In this document: positions 60,324 to 64,000 of the stretch, piece by piece
Layout: each line of letters starts with the position of its first letter
Position numbering within the stretch: position 1 is the stretch's first letter
Assembly (NCBI GenBank): GCA_003225055.1
Contig: QIAU01000144.1
Location: 124,001-188,000 of the forward strand
DNA length: 64,000 bases
Source: Acidobacteriota bacterium
Lineage (GTDB): Bacteria > Acidobacteriota > Terriglobia > Terriglobales > Acidobacteriaceae
Reading direction: 5' to 3'
Program-made: the position numbers and the translations under genes
The notes under the pieces: generated by a model
Database searches by the model: none
Told to the model about the DNA's origin: nothing
What the model saw: the letters and a program-made list of their open reading frames with translations, nothing else

Positions 60324-61232
60324 TCAGGCTGGAACGGTAGCGTCGGCCTGTTCGTGCGCGTGGTAACTCGAACGTACCAGCGGGCCTGATTCCACATGGC
60401 GGAAGCCGACGGAAAGTGCTTCTTCCTTCAACCTGCGGAATTCCTCGGGCGTGTAGAAACGGGCAATTGGCAGATGATCGCGCGACGGTCGCAGGTATTG
60501 GCCAATCGTGAGAATGTCTACGCCCCGCGAGCCCAAGTCCCGGAAAACTTCGACCAGTTCCGGCATGCTCTCGCCCAGGCCTACCATAACACCGGATTTC
60601 GTCACCAGGCCGGGTGACAACCTCTTGGCATTCTCCAGCAGATTTAACGTCCGTCGGTATCGCGCGCCAGAACGAACCGCACGGTACAGTCGCGGAACCG
60701 TCTCCGTATTGTGATTAAGTACGTCCGGATGCGCGTCAAGGACGACGCGTAAGGGCTCTTCCAGCCCCTGGAAATCAGGAATGAGTACCTCGACCCGGCA
60801 ACCGGGCGCAAGCAGGCGGATTTGATGAATCGTTTCTGCAAAGACACGGGCTCCGCCTACGTTGTCGTCGTCTCGGTTAACGCTGGTTACGACGGCATGC
60901 CTGATGCCGAGCTTGGCCACCGCTTCCGCGACTCGGCGCGGCTCTTCGTAGTCGATGGGCTGAGGCTTGCCCTTGGGGACGGCACAGAACCCACAACGCC
61001 GCGTGCAGATATCGCCCAGCAACATGAAAGTCGCGGTGCGGTGGTTCCAGCACTCGCCGATGTTCGGACATTGCGCCGACTCGCACACCGTGTGCAGCCC
61101 AAGTCCGCGAGCAAGTTTCTTAAGCTGGTGAAAGTTCTCGCCCATGGGAGCCCGCGTCTTCAGCCACTCCGGCTTGGGCTGCGGGATCCGGGGTCCCAGC
61201 TCGATCTGCACTAATTGGGAAGTGCCGGCCAT
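60324..61232 (-). CDS. lipA: lipoyl synthase
   Basis: Radical-SAM enzyme inserting sulfur into octanoyl groups on lipoyl domains. It is 302 residues. The auxiliary iron-sulfur cluster ligands are in [20 protein letters not shown]; the radical-SAM cluster is CTRRCGFC (CxxxCxxC). Other blocks are [57 protein letters not shown] and [16 protein letters not shown]. It stands alone, convergent with the MlaD gene. Confidence 0.96.
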   Translation of the reverse strand: MAGTSQLVQIELGPRIPQPKPEWLKTRAPMGENFHQLKKLARGLGLHTVCESAQCPNIGECWNHRTATFMLLGDICTRRCGFCAVPKGKPQPIDYEEPRRVAEAVAKLGIRHAVVTSVNRDDDNVGGARVFAETIHQIRLLAPGCRVEVLIPDFQGLEEPLRVVLDAHPDVLNHNTETVPRLYRAVRSGARYRRTLNLLENAKRLSPGLVTKSGVMVGLGESMPELVEVFRDLGSRGVDILTIGQYLRPSRDHLPIARFYTPEEFRRLKEEALSVGFRHVESGPLVRSSYHAHEQADATVPA

Positions 61233-61419
61233 GAACCATTTGATTCTACATGCGGTCTGGTTGATTCGCGAGATGAGCCGAGCTGCGCTCCCGGTAGGAG
61301 CCTCGGCCGGCCAAATGCTAAATGCTGATTAAGGCGAAGGTTCCTGATACAGCACGCAAGATGCTTCCCCGGCTTACGCCAGCTCAGCATGACGCCATAG
61401 GCGGGGGAAGGATCGGTGA

Positions 61420-61830
61420 TCACCTGTGCTTCTCCCGTTCCGCCTCCCACACCGGCTTGTAGTCGTACGTGGGATAGAAGTCGGTGTGGTATGCACCCCA
61501 TGCCCCCTGTTCGATGGCCAGGTTCACCTCGCGCAACTGCTCCGCCGGAAAGCGCAGAGTAACTACCTGCCCGATGCCCATCATCACGTACCAGGAAACC
61601 ACTTCGGTCCCGGCTGGCGGAAAGTTCTTGTCAAACCCGGTCTGTTTCAAGTGCGCTTGAATCTCGTCCAATTTCTTGGACTGATCGTGCTTCAGAAAAA
61701 TGGTGAGCATCAAGGTTCCCGGAGCGGTTGCCGACGATGGTTGAGGCAGGGCCGGCGCGCTGAGACCCGAAGCCGCAAAACAAATCAAAATCAGAACGGC
61801 CGTAAGCGCCACCTTGGATAACCGAGACAT
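61420..61830 (-). CDS. small secreted protein
   Basis: Start 61830 gives a 136-residue protein with signal peptide MSRLSKVALTAVLILICFAA, cut near GLSAPA. Mature features are TLMLTIFLKHDQSKKLDEIQ, then FDKNFPPAGTEVVSWYVMMG and IGQVVTLRFPAEQLREVNLA. The compact alpha/beta layout with GAYHTDFYPTYDYKPVWEAE at the end suggests a small ferredoxin-like fold. It could be a YCII-like or dehydrogenase-accessory domain; no family recognised. Divergent from the HAD-ATPase gene. Confidence 0.75.
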   Translation of the reverse strand: MSRLSKVALTAVLILICFAASGLSAPALPQPSSATAPGTLMLTIFLKHDQSKKLDEIQAHLKQTGFDKNFPPAGTEVVSWYVMMGIGQVVTLRFPAEQLREVNLAIEQGAWGAYHTDFYPTYDYKPVWEAEREKHR

Positions 61831-61996
61831 AAGAGCGCCTTTTCTTGTTCTTGTATAGCTGCGCCTGTTTGATGCCGCCATACAGATTTTGAGTTTTTTC
61901 GCGGACAAGACTGTCAGTGCCAATTGTGGGAGCTGCAGCTGTCTTCTGGAGCAGCTAGAATCACAAACCCAGAGTCGTACTCGGCATCCAATACCC

Positions 61997-63709
61997 ATGC
62001 GCTACCTGCTGTTGGCAACCGATTATGATGGCACGCTCGCATCTCACGGCGTAGTGAGCGACCAGACTGTCTCACTGCTTCAGCGGGTACGGGCTTCAGG
62101 CCGCAAGATCGTGCTGGTAACCGGCCGCCACCTGCCCGACCTGAAGAACATTTTTCCGCAGCTTGACCTTTTTCCCCGGGTAGTCGCCGAAAATGGCGCC
62201 CTTCTCTATCGGCCTTCTTCGCACGAGGAGAAATTACTCTGTGAGCCTCCCCCGCGAGAATTTCTTGACCTTCTCCGCGAACGCAACGTGCCTTTTACCG
62301 CGGGGCGGGGTATCGTAGCCACGTGGGAGCCGCAGCAGGAAGCGGTGCTCAAGGCCATTCACGATCTCGGACTGGAGCTGCAACTGATCTTCAACAAGGG
62401 CGCGGTTATGGTGCTCCCATCCGGCGTGAATAAGGGCACTGGACTCAAGGCGGCACTCGAGGAACTCAGCATCTCCTTTCACAACGTGGTGGGCATCGGC
62501 GATGCCGAAAATGATCATGCACTGCTTTCGGCTTGTGAATGCGGGGTTGCCGTAGACAACGCCCTGCCCTTTCTGAAACAGCGCGCCGACATTGTCACCC
62601 AGGGCCGAAACGGCGCCGGTGTTTCCGAGATCGCTGAACGTCTTTTGTCCGATGATCTCGCCGAGTTCGACATGCATTTGCTGCGTCATTCCATTTTGCT
62701 GGGAGAACGCACAGATGGCAGCGGTCCGCTGCGCATCCCGCCCATCCGAAGCAGCATTCTGGTCGCCGGCCCGTCCGCCAGCGGCAAGTCCACGGTCGTG
62801 GCCGGACTCCTCGAGCAACTTGCCGAGCAACAATATCAGTTCTGCCTGATCGATCCGGAAGGTGATTATGAGAATTTGACCGGAGCCTTGACTTTTGGCA
62901 CTGCCAAAGAGCGCCCGGATCCTCGGGCTGTGTTAAAGGCGCTGGAGATGCCCGATGAAAACGTGATTGTCAACCTGCTGGGGATGCCGGTGGGCGAGCG
63001 CCCGGAATTTTTCTGCAAGTTTCTGCCGAGCATTCAGGATTTGCGTGCACGTACCGCTCGCCCACACTGGCTGATCGTCGACGAGGCGCACCATCTGCTG
63101 CCGTCCTCTTGGTCGCCCGCCTCGACTACCATCCCGCAGGCGCTGGAGGGGACGATTCTGGTGACGGTTCATCCCGATCATGTCTCGGCGGCTGCCTTAG
63201 CCCCAGCGAATGCTTTAATCGCAGTCGGAAAGTCGCCCATGCAAAGTCTCCGTTCCTTTGCGGGAGCTCTGCGAATCTCCCTTCCTGGAGGCGACGAAGT
63301 AGAGCTGAAAAGCGGCGACGCTCTGGTGTGGTTTCGGCAGGAGCAGGGACCTCCCCTTCGCGTTCGTACCAGTGCTGCCAAGGAGGACCGAAGGCGTCAT
63401 CTCCGTCTGTATGCCGAAGGCGAGCTTTCCCCCCAGCAGAGCTTCTATTTCCGGGGTCCAGACCGCAAACTTAATCTGCGCGCTCAGAACCTGATGATGT
63501 TCATGCAGCTCGCCGAGGGAGTTGATGAATCCACTTGGACATATCACCTCCGCCGCGGCGATTATTCCCGCTGGTTTCGTGAATTCGTCAAAGACCACGA
63601 GCTGGCAACCAACACCGCCGCTATCGAGCAGGACAACCGGCTTTCGGCGGAGGAGAGCTGTCGACGAATCAAAGAAATGATCCAATCGCGTTATACCGCT
63701 CCGGTCTGA
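61997..63709 (+). CDS. HAD-IIB phosphatase fused to a HerA/DUF87-type P-loop ATPase
   Basis: A 570-residue fusion. Residues 1-230 are a Cof-type HAD phosphatase: LLATDYDGTLASHGVVSDQT with nucleophile Asp9 and acid Asp11, IVLVTGRHLPDLKN (motif II), a Lys in VNKGTGLKAALEEL (motif III) and GIGDAENDHALLSACECGVA (motif IV). Residues 245-450 are a P-loop ATPase: Walker A in LVAGPSASGKSTVVAGLLEQ near 258-266, Walker B in HWLIVDEAHHLLPSSW. The C-terminal 90 residues are unassigned. The phosphatase may act on a sugar phosphate; the ATPase part could regulate or localise it. Upstream in-frame ATG 61889 lacks family features. Confidence 0.87.
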   Translation: MRYLLLATDYDGTLASHGVVSDQTVSLLQRVRASGRKIVLVTGRHLPDLKNIFPQLDLFPRVVAENGALLYRPSSHEEKLLCEPPPREFLDLLRERNVPFTAGRGIVATWEPQQEAVLKAIHDLGLELQLIFNKGAVMVLPSGVNKGTGLKAALEELSISFHNVVGIGDAENDHALLSACECGVAVDNALPFLKQRADIVTQGRNGAGVSEIAERLLSDDLAEFDMHLLRHSILLGERTDGSGPLRIPPIRSSILVAGPSASGKSTVVAGLLEQLAEQQYQFCLIDPEGDYENLTGALTFGTAKERPDPRAVLKALEMPDENVIVNLLGMPVGERPEFFCKFLPSIQDLRARTARPHWLIVDEAHHLLPSSWSPASTTIPQALEGTILVTVHPDHVSAAALAPANALIAVGKSPMQSLRSFAGALRISLPGGDEVELKSGDALVWFRQEQGPPLRVRTSAAKEDRRRHLRLYAEGELSPQQSFYFRGPDRKLNLRAQNLMMFMQLAEGVDESTWTYHLRRGDYSRWFREFVKDHELATNTAAIEQDNRLSAEESCRRIKEMIQSRYTAPV

Positions 63710-63789
63710 TGAGCGAGCATGTGAGCTGGATTTGCGGCATCCGGGAATCTGGGATTGACCATCCAAATGTGGCAGATATAGGGGGTGTT

Positions 63790-64000
63790 ATGAAACGCGA
63801 GAAGCTGTTGCTTTGGTCGGCAGGGTTGGGAGGTTTGGCTGCCGGGCTGATCCAGGTTCTGGGAATCGGTTCTCGTCTGAGGGGGAGAAGAAGCTCTCGG
63901 CGAGAGGCAGGCCTTGTGCTAGACATCAATTCAGCAAGTCCGGAACAATTGCGAGCGCTTGGCCTCGACGATCGTGCTATCCAGCGGCTGATCGAAAATC
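63790..64000 (+). CDS. ComEA-like helix-hairpin-helix protein, N-terminal part (runs off right edge)
   Basis: ATG 63790 opens a frame that stays open to the end (about 70 residues). A short membrane anchor (LLLWSAGLGGLAAGLIQVLG) is followed by a basic stretch. LDINSASPEQLRALGLDDRA and IQRLIEN then form the opening of a helix-hairpin-helix of the ComEA/DUF655 type, with the NxAxxxxL start. Such proteins bind DNA non-specifically, often in competence or repair. The rest lies outside the window. It starts about 80 bp after the HAD-ATPase gene. Confidence 0.75.
   Translation, partial: MKREKLLLWSAGLGGLAAGLIQVLGIGSRLRGRRSSRREAGLVLDINSASPEQLRALGLDDRAIQRLIEN

Overview
The window looks like a chromosomal segment of a soil-type Acidobacteriota bacterium (class Terriglobia, Koribacter-like; this is inference). 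It is GC-rich, with many GTG and TTG starts. Several small secreted families typical of that group are present: TonB proteins with a Gly-rich linker, proteins with an SLGDLARQQR-type motif, and DUF4097/PDZ proteins behind an ECF sigma factor. No plasmid, phage, CRISPR array or complete insertion sequence was seen. Two genes run off the ends and lie in the outermost bases: serA (left, minus strand) and a ComEA-like helix-hairpin-helix gene (right, plus strand).

Layout. 1-14 kb: serA and a class V aminotransferase, a GatB/YqeY-domain protein, rsmI, an FmdB zinc ribbon, a decayed ECF sigma/TonB pair, a RibD-like reductase, a cNMP/DUF1003 membrane protein, yceH and gluQ. 14-21 kb: a transglutaminase-like protein, a MITE-like inverted-repeat element, several gene ruins, a SulP transporter and an RNase HI with an added tail. 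21.6-24.9 kb: cysM, mec, cysO and moeZ, the protein-bound-thiocarboxylate route to cysteine. 25-30 kb: small secreted proteins, further broken genes, a quinone reductase and a PIN-TRAM membrane protein. 30.3-38.8 kb: ispD-ispF, ispE, tRNA-Gln, prs, rplY, pth, rpsF, rpsR and rplI. 39-43.4 kb: ECF sigma, zinc anti-sigma, DUF4097 and PDZ proteins, probably an envelope-stress unit. 43.5-54.5 kb: a GAF-GGDEF cyclase, a histone-like basic protein, recG, a multicopper oxidase ruin, a formate/nitrite-type channel, two NarL-type regulators, selA, DUF488 and acpS. 54.6-64 kb: a GT39-type transferase, a membrane spermidine-synthase-like protein, an MlaD/MCE protein, lipA, a HAD-ATPase fusion and the start of the ComEA-like gene.

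Three patterns cross gene boundaries. First, spacers around conserved genes (cysM-mec, ispD-ispF, ispE-tRNA-Gln-prs, rplY-pth, rpsF-rpsR, rpsR-rplI) are built of 7-bp units kept in register. Several form long hairpins, and one array contains the ispF start codon. Second, short palindromes sit in frame inside conserved proteins. RecG and SelA carry the same roughly 40-bp element, and IspE, the RNase HI and the GGDEF protein carry other palindromes. Third, about nine accessory genes are broken by frameshift, internal deletion or in-frame stop, while the housekeeping genes are intact. That argues for real decay rather than uniform sequencing error.

Metabolic links: SerA plus the class V aminotransferase could supply O-phosphoserine, the substrate that CysM-type synthases use with CysO thiocarboxylate. 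MoeZ would charge CysO and the JAMM peptidase Mec would release cysteine. CysO here has a 29-residue tail after its Gly-Gly, so it would need processing first.
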